From Mitosporidium daphniae (taxonomy: Eukaryota > Microsporidia), in NCBI RefSeq assembly GCF_000760515.2, contig NW_013546334.1, forward strand, positions 1-35,096: a DNA stretch of 35,096 bases, in the 5' to 3' direction. Numbering within the stretch: the first letter of the stretch is position 1; every line of letters starts with the position of its first letter. Positions 12,701 through 22,118 of the stretch are shown piece after piece. The notes under the pieces are model-generated. The model saw only the letters and a list, made by a program, of their open reading frames with translations, was not told the DNA's origin and did not search any database. The position numbers were made by a program, and so were the translations under genes.

Positions 12701-14098
12701 CCATCCGGTAAAATAAAAGCTTTCCACATTTTTTCCCTTTTCTTTTTTCTCTTTAAAATCGTTCAAAATGGCTTGGATATCAAGTTTGAGCTCGCCAAGG
12801 GGAACCTCTTTGGAAACTAAAGAGGAAGCGTGGATCACTCGAAAGCTAACTTGAGACTTATCATTGGGAAGCAGAATCCAAAATGTTTCACCCCAAAGCG
12901 GATCTTGCTGGTCAACAAGCTCTTTGGTATGGGCAGTTTCAATGCCATTGACAATGATTCTGACAAAAGGATCGACTGTGCCCATGTATTCATTTGTCTT
13001 GGGGATTTTAGCACCAATAATTCCGATACAAAGAACCCCAACCGGCTTTTGGCTTGAAATTATGGCACCATTAACGATTTCATCAACATTGAGGGTAATG
13101 CAATTTGGAGTCACCGCTAGCTCGGAAGAAACAGAGTCGATCATTGAGTTGATAAACGAATGAAGCCCCGGAAGGTCCATGATATCAAGGCTTTTCAAAG
13201 GCTTAAGCACGAAATCTACCTTTGGAGGGCTCATCAAAGAAATTTGGGCAATTTTAACGACCGGAGGAGCAGGCATCAGCTTGAGTTGAATCCTTGCATG
13301 CACCTCGACACTAATGTTTTCCACTAGAATTGGAACATCAACACCAACTAAGGAAGAGCCGAAACGGGCTGCAAGGACGATTTGAGACGACCATTTCCGA
13401 TGGGCAACGCCCCGTCTCAAAGGATACATCACGTCCTCTGTGGAGCGGCGAGGTACAAATGCCAGTCGTATTTCGAAATGAATGACATCGTCGGGCGTAT
13501 CCGGGTACCGCCGAAACCCAAGGATTACAGGAGGCTCACTTCCCAGAGTAAAGGTGGTGAGTTTAAGTGCACTCAAAAAGGAAGGACAGGCATCTTCAAG
13601 AGCCTCATTGACAGTATCGATCAAGGTTGCAGAAAGAACGGGCTCGTATACTCCCCAAATTCGGCCTACAATGTAATTGATCCATTCCGCAGACTCCTCA
13701 TGTGAGGAAATCGAATTTTTGGCTGCTTCTCTGCGTAACGCAAACAGTTCAAGTTCAGCAAATCGGTTGACACGCCTTTTATACAGTACAACCATCGATG
13801 AAAGTGTACCTACAAGCCACAGGAAATGGAAGTTATAATGTCCCAATAGCCAAGTGACGATCAAGTAAAAGATCAGCAAGCATGGGATTTCAAATTTGTC
13901 GATCATTGTGGGCATACTTTTTGCAGCATGGCCACTTTTTTGAACAGCCTTATTTGCCTGAATGGCAAGTGGGTTTATTGGTGGCGCATTAATTAGCTCC
14001 TCAAGCTCCTCCACCTTTTTGTCCCGAATTTTTTTCTCTTCTGGGGTGAGATTTTTCTGTAGAAATTGTTTCTTTTCCTCTTTTGGGATGTGCAGCAT
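9707..14098 (-). CDS. Tricalbin / extended-synaptotagmin-like ER membrane tether (SMP + multiple C2)
   Basis: A 1463-aa ORF with ATG at 14098 and no intron I could demonstrate; an intron whose length is a multiple of three could be hidden. The order is: a basic, helical N-terminus; a membrane hairpin at ~70-105 (CLLIFYLIVTWLLG and WLVGTLSSMVVLY); an SMP lipid-transfer domain at ~136-345; then about five C2 domains, starting near 354, 515, 690, 855 and 1060. The first and last C2 are most canonical: GTVDPFVRIIVNG, and SGGTSDPFSLIKLNG with SLNPEWNERF and FDWNRVD, which keep acidic residues expected for calcium binding. A Ser-rich tail follows. Tricalbins tether cortical ER to the plasma membrane and transfer lipids. 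An AATAAA lies one base after the stop, and AFG2 begins 29 bp downstream on the same strand. Confidence 0.85.
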   Translation of the reverse strand: MLHIPKEEKKQFLQKNLTPEEKKIRDKKVEELEELINAPPINPLAIQANKAVQKSGHAAKSMPTMIDKFEIPCLLIFYLIVTWLLGHYNFHFLWLVGTLSSMVVLYKRRVNRFAELELFALRREAAKNSISSHEESAEWINYIVGRIWGVYEPVLSATLIDTVNEALEDACPSFLSALKLTTFTLGSEPPVILGFRRYPDTPDDVIHFEIRLAFVPRRSTEDVMYPLRRGVAHRKWSSQIVLAARFGSSLVGVDVPILVENISVEVHARIQLKLMPAPPVVKIAQISLMSPPKVDFVLKPLKSLDIMDLPGLHSFINSMIDSVSSELAVTPNCITLNVDEIVNGAIISSQKPVGVLCIGIIGAKIPKTNEYMGTVDPFVRIIVNGIETAHTKELVDQQDPLWGETFWILLPNDKSQVSFRVIHASSLVSKEVPLGELKLDIQAILNDFKEKKEKGKNVESFYFTGWAPYFSLAPDKPSLVKGELKYSVAFFPTVSWISPEEKDLVEHTEGAGIIDIAFHQAIELTPKKSTHAKAMNLYAEGAIVPSHLFETSEDHSSKLKLDSFANIPSSAYFRTRTKKKTNSPIWSQKIKTFVKDASLSSLWIQIREERDFSGPSLVGELVLPLSDTLLQTDTTLDDDWFQLNKSSSGKVRITYTWDPITSLEDAESLELEAVGGESGSLSRTPSVGLAHLTVLEADGFSAANSIGSNFYVKAFLGGPKGSSGGTEPLISTRSISLSDTGGAPPRLIWLDGAWAFIKNMDGTFTFELFESGSKAFLSAAKGRSDGGSKSGDLLLASCSLKIEDVMNDPAVYLNHWLTLKTLESADYCRLRIELAYWPVLRPELPIMPTHSVGILRVKILRTSGFVDSGDPIRPSTLVNVMKLVGGSAASESVIEELISSGAKKLSSSSKQLEWKESFEWIVVDSQNSALSLSLNCVSKKAKKYTSRPDLGSVRIPIVDIISKQNSAAPAKKDNSAGVTTEIGEVWPFSTFDPNFFDPSSSVPGICLEINYRPLDIDYCKNASTTELLNELLSFVSSEEVPGYIVLRIQSAANLKAVDSGGTSDPFSLIKLNGIELGKTSVIKKSLNPEWNERFVLPVRSLRYSILGFEVFDWNRVDSIVHLGTISMPLLQMIFESTFKKNQPSGNAQAIYRDIAPDAVSDSMLADFTATLGDTTSGTIFLHVAFVENAAEFKGLTEHLDSSGGLMTSTKGFFKGVGSVFVGATATVAFAPMAGGKFLAKKGLGLFSRHGKHSSDAPATTNQVAFADNPVISKVNIQLKGLVFGKNVSDQAKEFYVKARGQGSILGKSQRQSIASTDSATESPIKDIPTTHFDLAIREGHNEPIVFYTKLLLNGDDEEENDDLVKAGPRFVFSPADITLAPEDKEAYVWLQDIDHSDSSDAGGTASSKERRAEASKSVYFETLLQKEDMFKKFKSNIITSRNLPESSKSTDASYLSLLISKIN

Positions 14099-14205
14099 AA
14101 AACAGAATAAGCTTTTGAGATCACTTTATCTATCATCATTTATTTATAGCCAAGGCACATGATTGGATTTTCATTGTAACCAATGGACTTTTGAAACTTT
14201 ATTTA

Positions 14206-14252
14206 AAATTAATTTAAAACCAGGCCCAATTCCATTTCAAATTAATTTAAAA
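14206..14252. repeat. Repeated AAATTAATTTAAAA motif in the divergent TCB/PPWD1 promoter region
   Basis: The 14-mer AAATTAATTTAAAA occurs at 14206-14219 and again at 14239-14252, 33 bp apart start to start. It lies in the 184-bp gap between the tricalbin start (14098, minus) and the PPWD1 start (14283, plus). It could be a shared promoter element or ordinary A/T-rich drift; I see no named site. Confidence 0.5.
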
Positions 14253-14282
14253 TTTAATCTCAGCAAAGATATACTTTGTTCG

Positions 14283-16572
14283 ATGAGCGAGGAACCCGAA
14301 CATGAGATTGGACCAATGCCTAAAAATGCACAGGAAGAGCACAAAATCAGAAAAATACCGGGCAAAAACAGCACAGAGCCATTAGCAAGCACAGAGCCAT
14401 TAGCAAACACAGGACCATTAGCAAACACAGGGCCATTAGCAAACACAGGGCCATTAGCAAACACTCCGCATGCATCTTCTTCACAACAGGGATCCCTTGA
14501 GACGCAGCAAAATCCCAAAAAACCGAAGTCATCTGCAGCCTTGTCACCAGCCATAAAATTTGACTTGGAACAACTGCCGAATTCGAAAAGATATGAAAAG
14601 AGCTATCTTCACAGGGATAACGTTACGTTGGTTCTAATTACCCCGTACTATGCTTGCTGTTCTAACTTTTAGTGAGACCGATTTTCTCATTACGGCATCT
14701 ATTGATGGGATTGTTAAATTCTGGGTCAAGGCAGAAAAGGGGATTGAATTTGTAAAAGCATTTAAATCTCACGCCGGCCCCGTGGGAAGACTCGCAACCA
14801 CCAAAGACGGGCTTTACTTGGCCACAATTGCAGTTCCTTCGGCAAAGGATGGCACCCTTAAATTGTATGATGTTGTAAATTTCGACATGTACCAAAGTGT
14901 CCCGGTCTCGTTTACGCCCCTCGCGTTAGCCTGGTGTTCTTTCAAGGCGTTTCTTTCGGCAAATATTATTTTATCTTCCGCTGAAAATACAAATGTATTT
15001 GTCATTGATTCAAAGTCAGGTAGCCTGCTTCATACGATTTGTCTTGGCTCGTTGCATTGTTCCCCAATTGAACTCCTGGAATTCAATCCCAAATTTGATG
15101 CTATGCTGTCTTCAGATATTAAACACGGTGTCTCCTTCTGGGGAATCGATTTAAATTACAACCCAGCCATATCGGCCAACTCGCTTTTTGCTACCAAATC
15201 CCAAACGGACTTTGGAGTTTTTGACAAAAAGCAAAGCCATATTTTGTCGATTACGTTTTCGCCGGACTATGGCAGGTTTGTTATCATGGATTCAAAGAGA
15301 CAAATCCGTATCTTTTGTAGCAAGTCTTGTCGGATTACCCATCAATTCGACGAGAGCTTAGAAAGTGCCTCTCGCCTACGCGACCTAGCATTCAAAAGGA
15401 AGGATAACCCTAACCCCCAAATACTCCCCTATCTAGTGGAACAGTCTGATTTTGATAAACGTCTTTGTTTGGAAAAGGACATCGATGGCCAAGTTGGATT
15501 GGCACTGGCCATACAAGACCACTCCACGCTGAATTCTCTTCGTCGAAATTGCGTTTTCAATGCAACAGGCACTCTTCTTCTATTTCCGACTCTGTTTGGA
15601 ATTAAAGTTGTGCATTTGGAATCCTCCTCCCTATTGTCCGTAATCGGTATGGAAGATGCAGGTGCTTGTCGCTATTCATGTGTGGCCCTTTTCCAAGGCA
15701 CTTGCTCCAAATATTCGAATACAAATTCCATCAAAAAGGCACTTCCAAGCACGGACATGTTGGCATCCGATAACCCTGTTTTGAAGGACATGTTTTTGCC
15801 TCCCGATCCTGTTTTATTTGCAACGATGTATAGAAAATCAAGATTTGTCTTGCTTTCAACAAGGCCGCCAGTGAAGCTGTAATGTGTCGCCCATGTAATT
15901 TTCCATGTAGATCCGAGCGAGATGTTATGAATGAAAAGGCCATCCGGGATGAGCATAAGGTAGAGGTGAAAGCACTTCCATATGAGGAGGATCCATCTCT
16001 CCTTGCAACGGCAAAGGGGAGAAAAATCGCTCTCATATACACCAACCTTGGCGAATTTCAGTTTGAGCTTTTCCAGGCTGAGGCGCCAAAGGCTGTCGAA
16101 AATTTCATTTACCTTTCCAGGCGAGGGTATTATGACAATGTGATATTCCATCGCATCATTAACGGGTTTATGATCCAAACAGGCGACCCAGCAGGTTGTT
16201 TCCCCTACACCACTCATGCCTAGGTGATGGAACCGGAGGGGCATCCAAATGGAACCGAAATTTCGAAGATGAAATTGTGCCCGCTTTGAGGCACGATAAA
16301 CCCTACACCGTTAGCATGGCCAATTCGGGGCCCAATTCCAACGGTAGGCCATTTCATTTGATTTGATCCCTTGTTTAGGGTCCCAATTTTTTGTGACAAC
16401 CATTGCTTGTCCTTGGCTGGACGGCAAGCACACCATATTTGGGCGATGCATTTCCGGAATGGACACCATTCATAAGATTGAGAAAACCCCTGTAAACAAG
16501 TATGACCGACCAACGAAAGAGGTGCATATCATCGGCATCGACATCAAGACAGACGCCGGCCATCGAGAATAA
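14283..16572 (+). CDS. PPWD1: PPWD1: WD40 repeat protein fused to a cyclophilin peptidyl-prolyl isomerase
   Basis: Exons 14283-14644, 14673-15878, 15911-16194, 16224-16343 and 16379-16572; introns of 28, 32, 29 and 35 nt; 721 aa. A disordered N-terminus with a hexapeptide repeat leads into [12 protein letters not shown] and [17 protein letters not shown], the diagnostic PPWD1 start of its propeller. [17 protein letters not shown] and CVALFQG follow. After ERDVMNEKA comes the cyclophilin domain: [46 protein letters not shown] and [11 protein letters not shown]. The catalytic Arg of FHRI and the QFF and W of the active site are present. PPWD1 is a spliceosome-associated isomerase, which fits this intron-rich gene set. 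The first intron has a textbook CTAAC branch site 8 nt from its AG. The stop lies inside AATAAA. Confidence 0.93.
14373..14462 (+). repeat. 18-bp tandem repeat, five copies, coding (T/G)PLAN hexapeptides
   Basis: Five consecutive 18-bp units of the form ACAGGGCCATTAGCAAAC, the first two with GAGCC in place of GGGCC and the third with GGACC. They encode [19 protein letters not shown]-type hexapeptides in the disordered N-terminus of PPWD1. Copies 4 and 5 are identical, which suggests recent slippage. The frame is preserved because the unit is 18 nt. Confidence 0.95.
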
Positions 16573-16581
16573 ATATTTATT
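16568..16581. terminator. 14-bp palindrome holding both stop codons and both AATAAA signals of two convergent genes
   Basis: AATAAATATTTATT is a perfect palindrome. On the plus strand its AATAAA contains the TAA stop of PPWD1 (16570-16572). On the minus strand its AATAAA contains the TAA stop of the TXNDC9-like gene (16579-16577). Four bases separate the two coding regions. If AATAAA works as a poly(A) signal here, cleavage of each transcript would occur inside the opposite gene. The sequence is directly visible; the function is inferred. Confidence 0.7.
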
Positions 16582-17257
16582 GGCGTTTATATTTCGTCGT
16601 CAGAGTCTCGGTCAGAGCGGTCGTGGTTGTTCGATCTATGGTTGTTGTTTGGGGAGACCTTTTTAAAAATGCCTTGGATTGAGCGAATTCAGCGATACCT
16701 GAAAGGGAAATCCTTTTCTCCAACTGGCCGGTGGTAAATGCGGTTGTTCCGCCCAGTTCATCGAATCCGATGATCCTACCCGTGTCAATGGTGCAGAAAT
16801 AGAATACCTGTCCGTCCGAATACCGTTTAAAAATACATCCAGACATGGAAGCACCTTGATTGCTAGCTTTTGCGTCAGAAAGGGCGCATCCAGCACATCC
16901 ATACGAGCCCATCGGATCATTGGATGAAGAGCCGCTAGTTTCTTTCAAAACAATTGATGCCAAATCGAATACCTTCAAATGGCAGTCTAAAACTTCACAG
17001 GTTTTGAATGAAGGCAGAAAAAAGTGGATGATAACCAGGGGCTCCTTTGTGGTCCACTCGAAAACCTCGGCCTCGTTTTGAGCAGAATGCAAATATCCGT
17101 AATGAGGCATGCTGCTGTCTTTCACTGGCTTGAGGACAGATTGCTGAAGCTCCTTCAGCCTTCGAAGGCGGTATTCACAAAAGAAAGAATCGTTTTCAGC
17201 AGAAAGGTTTTCCAGCTCCAAATCCAAACAGCACTCATCGCTATCAGAACGCGTCAT
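16577..17257 (-). CDS. PLP1: Phosducin-like / TXNDC9 (Plp1-type) thioredoxin-fold protein
   Basis: A single ORF of 226 aa with a true ATG at 17257. Residues ~27-45 (CEYRLRRLKELQQ) match the N-terminal helix of the family. GYLHSAQNEAEVFEW, then VIIHFFLPSFKTCEVLDCHL, match the thioredoxin-like beta strand and helix of TXNDC9/Plp1. IIGFDELGGTTAFTTGQLEKRI matches the strongly conserved GFxDLGxxxDFxTxxLE motif. The middle (~100-150) is divergent, Ser/Gly/Cys-rich and includes CAGC, where the family normally has the ERLxIxxxPT strand. The Thr-rich C-terminus is low complexity. Family members modulate the CCT chaperonin in actin/tubulin folding, and CCT8 is in this same window. A stop-free 48-nt intron near residue 150 is possible but not required. 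Confidence 0.7.
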   Translation of the reverse strand: MTRSDSDECCLDLELENLSAENDSFFCEYRLRRLKELQQSVLKPVKDSSMPHYGYLHSAQNEAEVFEWTTKEPLVIIHFFLPSFKTCEVLDCHLKVFDLASIVLKETSGSSSNDPMGSYGCAGCALSDAKASNQGASMSGCIFKRYSDGQVFYFCTIDTGRIIGFDELGGTTAFTTGQLEKRISLSGIAEFAQSKAFLKRSPQTTTIDRTTTTALTETLTTKYKRQ

Positions 17258-17306
17258 TGGGCAAATTAAAGATTAAATTTTATTTAATGTACGAGGCTCC
17301 GCGTAA

Positions 17307-20300
17307 CTACTGAAAAATTGTGGAAAGGCCCAGTGGTTCGTTTAAATCGCTCAGCGAAGTACTGGAGGATGGAGCGGTGGAGCTCAAGCCTGACCCGGCG
17401 TACAACAAATGCGGTCTCTTATTTCTGGGTGCTTGAGCAAGATATGGGAGCGAACTTCCAAGAGCCTTTATTGTGGAGGCGTCGTCATCAAGTTTGTAAA
17501 GACTGCTAGCTTTTACGCCAGTGATTGGCTTGAGAAAGTTTTTCAAAAGACTTTTTTTCTTCTTTAAATCATCTGTCAGGTAGAATTCGTTGATAAAACA
17601 AGTGAAAGCTTCAGAAACGACCCCGCCAAATAGTTGCTTCAAGAGCACGTCCTCAAATTGAGGCTTGCAATTGGTTGCCAAAGCGACAATTAAAGAAATG
17701 TTGGATTCGTGGTTTTCCGCGTGATAACCTTCATTCAAAAGCCGTAATGTTTCCAATAACATTTCGTTGCCTAGGAATTCGGAGAATTCCGAATATCCAG
17801 CAAGCATCGCCACGATACGTTGGCTGATATTGATAGCCTTGTCACATGAGACGGAATCCTTCCACCTCATCATCAAAAGCAGAGATCGAAGCATTGGAGA
17901 ATAAATATCCTATGGTAAGTAATTCTATCACACAGGATACCTTGTTTTGGAAAATAAATTGCAGCAAAGGCGTTGCATTTTCTAGGGAATGCGTTTTCGA
18001 AACCAAAGATTGGCGCTCCGAAATGGGGACAAAAATATTGAACAAATAAGTGGAAAACGAATGACTGGCTTGGCGAAGCAACCGCTCAAACAGCAAATTT
18101 TCCGATATCGAGGCATCGTCTGTTTCAACATCGCTTACCAACAAAAGCTCTATGGATGACGAAGAAAGCTTCCCATAAACGTCCCATTGAGAGGAGAGAA
18201 ATTCCCCAACATAAGAGGCCAATTGAGGTACCCAAGACGCTAGAAAAGCCCTGTATTCGCTTTCTGGGCAATTGATGGTGCAAGGCTCGGCCACAAGTAA
18301 AAGAAAGTACTTTATAAATCTCAGCTGCATCGACGAAAAGTCTTGGAATAAAGAGGACACGAAAAGGGAGATCGGTATTTTCTGATAAAATAGCGCCCCA
18401 TACTGGGATGCCGTGCCGATGATGGAATACGAGCATTGTCGGATATTATTCAGCCAAATACGAATGGAAGTTTCAAGTGCTTCCAGGGGCATAATTTCAT
18501 CTTCGCTTCGGGAGTATTTTGAGCCAGAAAGAAACACCCTCTTCTCCTCCTTTGATAAGTCGAGAAGAACATTTAAGCGGGAACGTTTTTCGATATGTAT
18601 TGATCTCCAAACATCTGCATTCCAGATGGAATGCAAATAGCCGATGACTTTCAGAACTCTGGGAATGATAAGTTCGACAAGAATTGTCGAAGCTTGCAAC
18701 GTTTGAGGAGCAATATGAATCAAAGCAGACGAAGAAGGTACCAAAGAAGACGGCAAAAGCCTTTTTAGAACCACCAAAGAAACGTTGCATAAGTATAAAA
18801 GAGAATTCCTGGAACTCTCCGAATACTCCAATCTGCCCTTTAAAGAGGACGGGTTATTGACGATCTCATCCAACAAAAAAGTGGTTAGGCCGCATGACTC
18901 CACGAACGCCTCGAAATTTTCCAAAAGATGCCCAACAACCGCATTGTTGCTCCATTCTTGAATGATCGGCAAAAAGACAAATTCGTAGCACTTTTCTCTA
19001 TCGATGTCCGTTCCGGCTTCCTGAACGATGATAAGAAGGAATTCGATCAACGAAGCCTTTTCAGACAATCCCAGTGGGCTATCTGAAGCAAGAAGAGTCT
19101 GGATTTGCCGCGAAATCGTGCCAAAATACCGTATCAGTTGAGACGAAAATCCAACGGCAAGCTTAACCAGCCCCGTTGCTGCCCGGCGTTTGAGATTGAT
19201 AATTGAATCCCGATCGCCAGAAACAGTTAACGAGATCAAAGGAACAAGATAGTTATATACAGTGATGATGTTTTCCAGGTTACATTTTAAGAACAGGCAG
19301 CAAGAAACAATGGCCTCGACAACCTTTGTCAGACACAGCGGATCGGGCCGATTGAACGAAAGCAAAATGGACAATACAGAGTGGAATTTTGAAACCAGAG
19401 ACGCCCTGACGCCGCCCTCAGAGGGCTCCTTGAAACAGCCATTGATGTCCCCAATTGACATCAAAATGGCATCCATCACACTTACGATGGACTCTAAATT
19501 CATGTAGTATTTTGATGAAAATGAGCAAACACGATTTCCCTGTTTTCCCTCGCCAATGAGGGCATCGTAGTTTAGCTGAGAAAAATTTTCCACTGCAGAA
19601 ACGACTAGCAACAACATATCCAAAGGCTACCCCATTAGCAATTCAAAAAACCTGCCTTTACTCGGGAAATGCCTCTGATCACATCAAGATACCTACTCTT
19701 GGCGCATGAAAGGAAGATTGCGTATTCCTCTTGATTGTCAAAATCTAGCTCATAAAATCTCTTTTGGTTTGAGTTCTTAAATGAATGCATTTCTGCAGAT
19801 TGAAGCACTTTGTTCGTGATAACATCTATAAGCTGTGCAATGTTAGAGAAAAAGGTATTGTTTTTGTATAGTTTCTCGTGTTTAAACGCGTTCAGCCAAA
19901 AAGAAATCGTCATCGATGAAATATAATCGCTATCACTTCCCAGTAGCATTAAAACGATTTTCAAATACTCCAAAAAGGTCCTTTCATCGGCCAAAATGGA
20001 TTTCTTCCCGCAAAGCTGATGGGTTCCAAACTCGCAAACGAATTCTGAAATACACTTCACCAACTCATAGTTAGTTCCGGAAAATGGATCTCCCAATAAA
20101 GAGGCGGTAAATGAGAGAAAGTCTGCAAATCGGTCCATGATAGGTCTCCATATTGATATCTGTTCTTCAACTTGTCCAGGGGATTTTTTCACAAGCACAT
20201 TAAGAACCTCAACAACTCCCATAAATATCTTTTCATCATTAGATAGCCACATGGACAAGTACTGTGTAAAAGATGTCTGGACCACTAAAGACAGCGGGAT

Positions 20301-21113
20301 AAATTCGGCAAATGCCGTGCACAGCTTAAGGCCTGTAATGAAAAGAGCCTTGGGCGCTGATGAAGAGGAGCCCGAAGAAAGCGCGCCAGTAGACTCCCCT
20401 TTGGATTCCATTAATTGACCGTATTTGGAGATGATGAAATTTACGAATGATGGCCAAAAAACGCGAGACTGGTTGACAATGGCTGACTTCAAATCAAATT
20501 TTCTGCAGTCAGACATGTGCGGATCAACAAAAATAAAAACTTCCTCGATCAAGTGCGTTATTATCAGCAGTGACAGCTCCATGTGAATGTACTTGAAAGT
20601 TAAAAAAGCATACCAACCTGAGCAGAACTCATCAACGACTCCAGCATTGGCCAAAGCTCCGGCCAATTTTGTGGCCACATTCTGACAGCCACAGAAACGG
20701 CAATTTTCGATATTTTTTCCTTAATAGGATATGGTTCTTCTCCGAAGCCGCCCTTCATTTGTGATAAAAGAAGTGTAACAATTTGGTCTCGTAGCGCGAG
20801 CTGTTGCGTAAAATTCCAGTTGTTCCATTGCGTATTGAGAAAGTGCTCAATTACATGGCAACCAAAGAGCCTTAGATTTAGCGGAAGGTCATTTTTGCAA
20901 GATATCAATTGAATGCTAACGGAGAGAGCCTGGTCAGATTCTTTGAGCGACTGCAAGAACTATCGTGGAATGAACATCATAACACTCACCGACTCTGAGC
21001 GTTTCCTATCTACAATTGTTGCCTTTGGATCCAAGATTATATCAAGAGCCTTATTTATTGGAGAAACTACAAATAAGAATAAATTGCCAACCTTGGGATA
21101 AGGCGACATCCAT
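17307..21113 (-). CDS. XPO5: Exportin-5 / Msn5 karyopherin
   Basis: Exons 21113-21092, 21066-20990, 20959-20618, 20591-19662, 19626-17941 and 17909-17307; introns of 25, 30, 26, 35 and 31 nt; 1219 aa, close to yeast Msn5 and human XPO5. The spliced N-terminus reads ALDIILDPKATIVDRKRSES, then FLQSLKESDQAL, LRLFGCHVIEHFL and RMWPQNWPELWPMLESL. These are the importin-beta N-terminal repeat and exportin-1-like region. The C-terminal exon has MMRWKDSVSCDKAINISQRIV, matching the conserved W-(K/Q)-D-(S/T) segment of exportin-5. The long middle is HEAT-like helices. The protein exports RNA and phosphoprotein cargo with Ran-GTP. All exon sums restore the frame. An ATTAAATAAA run lies ~25 nt after the stop. 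Confidence 0.85.
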
Positions 21114-21391
21114 GCCAAAAATTAAAAAGTTAAAATTTAAACGACTTTTATGGCTATTTGTCGCCATTTATGGGAATTTACGTGAGATGGCGAGCATGTG
21201 GGCTCAAATGCATTGTAAGGACGGGGCTAAATGTTGACAATAAACTTGATTTCTGAATGCGCCGCATTAGGAGTCTCTTGCAATATATTTTGATTCAGAG
21301 TCCTCTCTCGACTCCGATGGTGGTATTTTAGTTTGCAAGCTTAAAAATCATCTGAATAATGGATGGCTCTAAAGCCCTCTACTTGCCAATA

Positions 21392-21435
21392 ATTTTACGC
21401 GTCTTTAGGGTCCATTTTACGCGTCTTTAGGGTCC
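21392..21435. promoter_or_regulatory. Two tandem 22-bp units, each with an ACGCGT (MluI cell-cycle box-like) core
   Basis: A 22-bp unit (ATTTTACGCGTCTTTAGGGT plus CC) is repeated exactly twice head to tail. Each copy contains palindromic ACGCGT, the MCB site bound by the fungal G1/S factor MBF. The pair lies ~280-320 bp upstream of the XPO5 start. Binding is inferred only from the motif. Confidence 0.45.
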
Positions 21436-21957
21436 ATTTTCCACCAAAGGAAATAGGTCACTAAGACATTTGATCAAACAAAGCCAGGCTGATGCTCACT
21501 ACAGCTCGGGCATTTGGAGTTTAATCTTGAAACTATCATGTCCTCTAATTCTAGCTCGATGCCATCGATAGATGGCCGTCACTTCTCAATTATAGAGAGG
21601 AAACATCCACCATGCATCGGCTGCAAGTTGCTTCTCAACAATGTGTGAGCTGCGTATACTTAAAAGCGGAGCAGCCCTTCATTCACAGCCTTCCATCGAA
21701 GCAATGCAGCGTTTCAACGTCGTTTAAAGTCTAAGGCTAGGGCTGTCTATAACTAGAGGTCATGATGAGGCTTAATTTTAAAAAATTACATCACTTTGAA
21801 GGGATTCACCAAGAATACGCTCGATATGCAGTAAGATTCAATTGGTTCCTTCGAAATAAAATGTAGCAGGGGCATGGACGAGCAACCGAGCTAGAATTGG
21901 GATTCGAGCTATAAAAACACTTTATTTATGTGCCCCAGACATCAAAATGTTGCGGCG

Positions 21958-22030
21958 TGGGTCAGAAAAGGAGCGATAGTCATCATTGCAATGGCATAAG
22001 AAAGACTAATCGTATCCATCATCATTCCAA
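21958..22030 (-). ncRNA. Candidate C/D box snoRNA guiding 25S/28S rRNA 2'-O-methylation
   Basis: On the minus strand the order is: C box ATGATGA (22025-22019), a 13-nt guide CGATTAGTCTTTC (22012-22000), C' box ATGATGA (21986-21980) and D box CTGA (21965-21962). The guide is perfectly complementary to GAAAGACTAATCG, part of a very conserved LSU rRNA segment (GCGAAAGACTAATCGAACC as I recall it from 25S/28S). If D' starts directly after the guide, the +5 rule points to the G of AAAG. From memory that corresponds to the yeast snR50 target, Gm867. A clear D' box and a strong terminal stem are missing (a short TGG/CCA pairing is possible), so the ends are approximate. It sits downstream of SSF1 in an ORF-free region. 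Confidence 0.55.
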
Positions 22031-22118
22031 AAATGAAATCCCGTGCAATTGAAATTAACCCCAGCCTGTGCAATTAAATTAAAGTGCAATTCGTTTATGT
22101 TTTAAATTAAAATTAGGG

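Larger units (their letters stand above)
21114..22118. other. ~1 kb intergenic region upstream of XPO5
   Basis: This is the longest gap in the window and has no open reading frame of note on either strand. It contains a duplicated ACGCGT element (21392-21435) and a candidate C/D snoRNA (21958-22030, minus). I looked for tRNA A/B boxes, 5S rRNA and spliceosomal snRNA landmarks by eye and found none convincing. The rest appears to be ordinary unique sequence. Confidence 0.6.

Noticed and set aside
14100-14160. Second C/D snoRNA-like element with ATGATGA on the minus strand
   Set aside because: No CTGA D box at suitable distance and no rRNA complementarity recognised.
15871-15917. 47-nt intron in PPWD1 with a GAG acceptor
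   Set aside because: A 32-nt intron (15879-15910) with a GTAATG donor and TAG acceptor restores the frame and keeps SERDVMNEK, matching the pattern of the other introns.
21016-21237. Plus-strand 73-aa ORF near the XPO5 5' end
   Set aside because: Overlaps the first two XPO5 exons in antisense, has no start context like its neighbours and no recognisable family.
21890-21925. A tRNA B-box-like GGGATTCGAGCT read on the minus strand
   Set aside because: The T-loop would have C at position 54, the flanks do not form a T stem, and no A box or acceptor stem is found.
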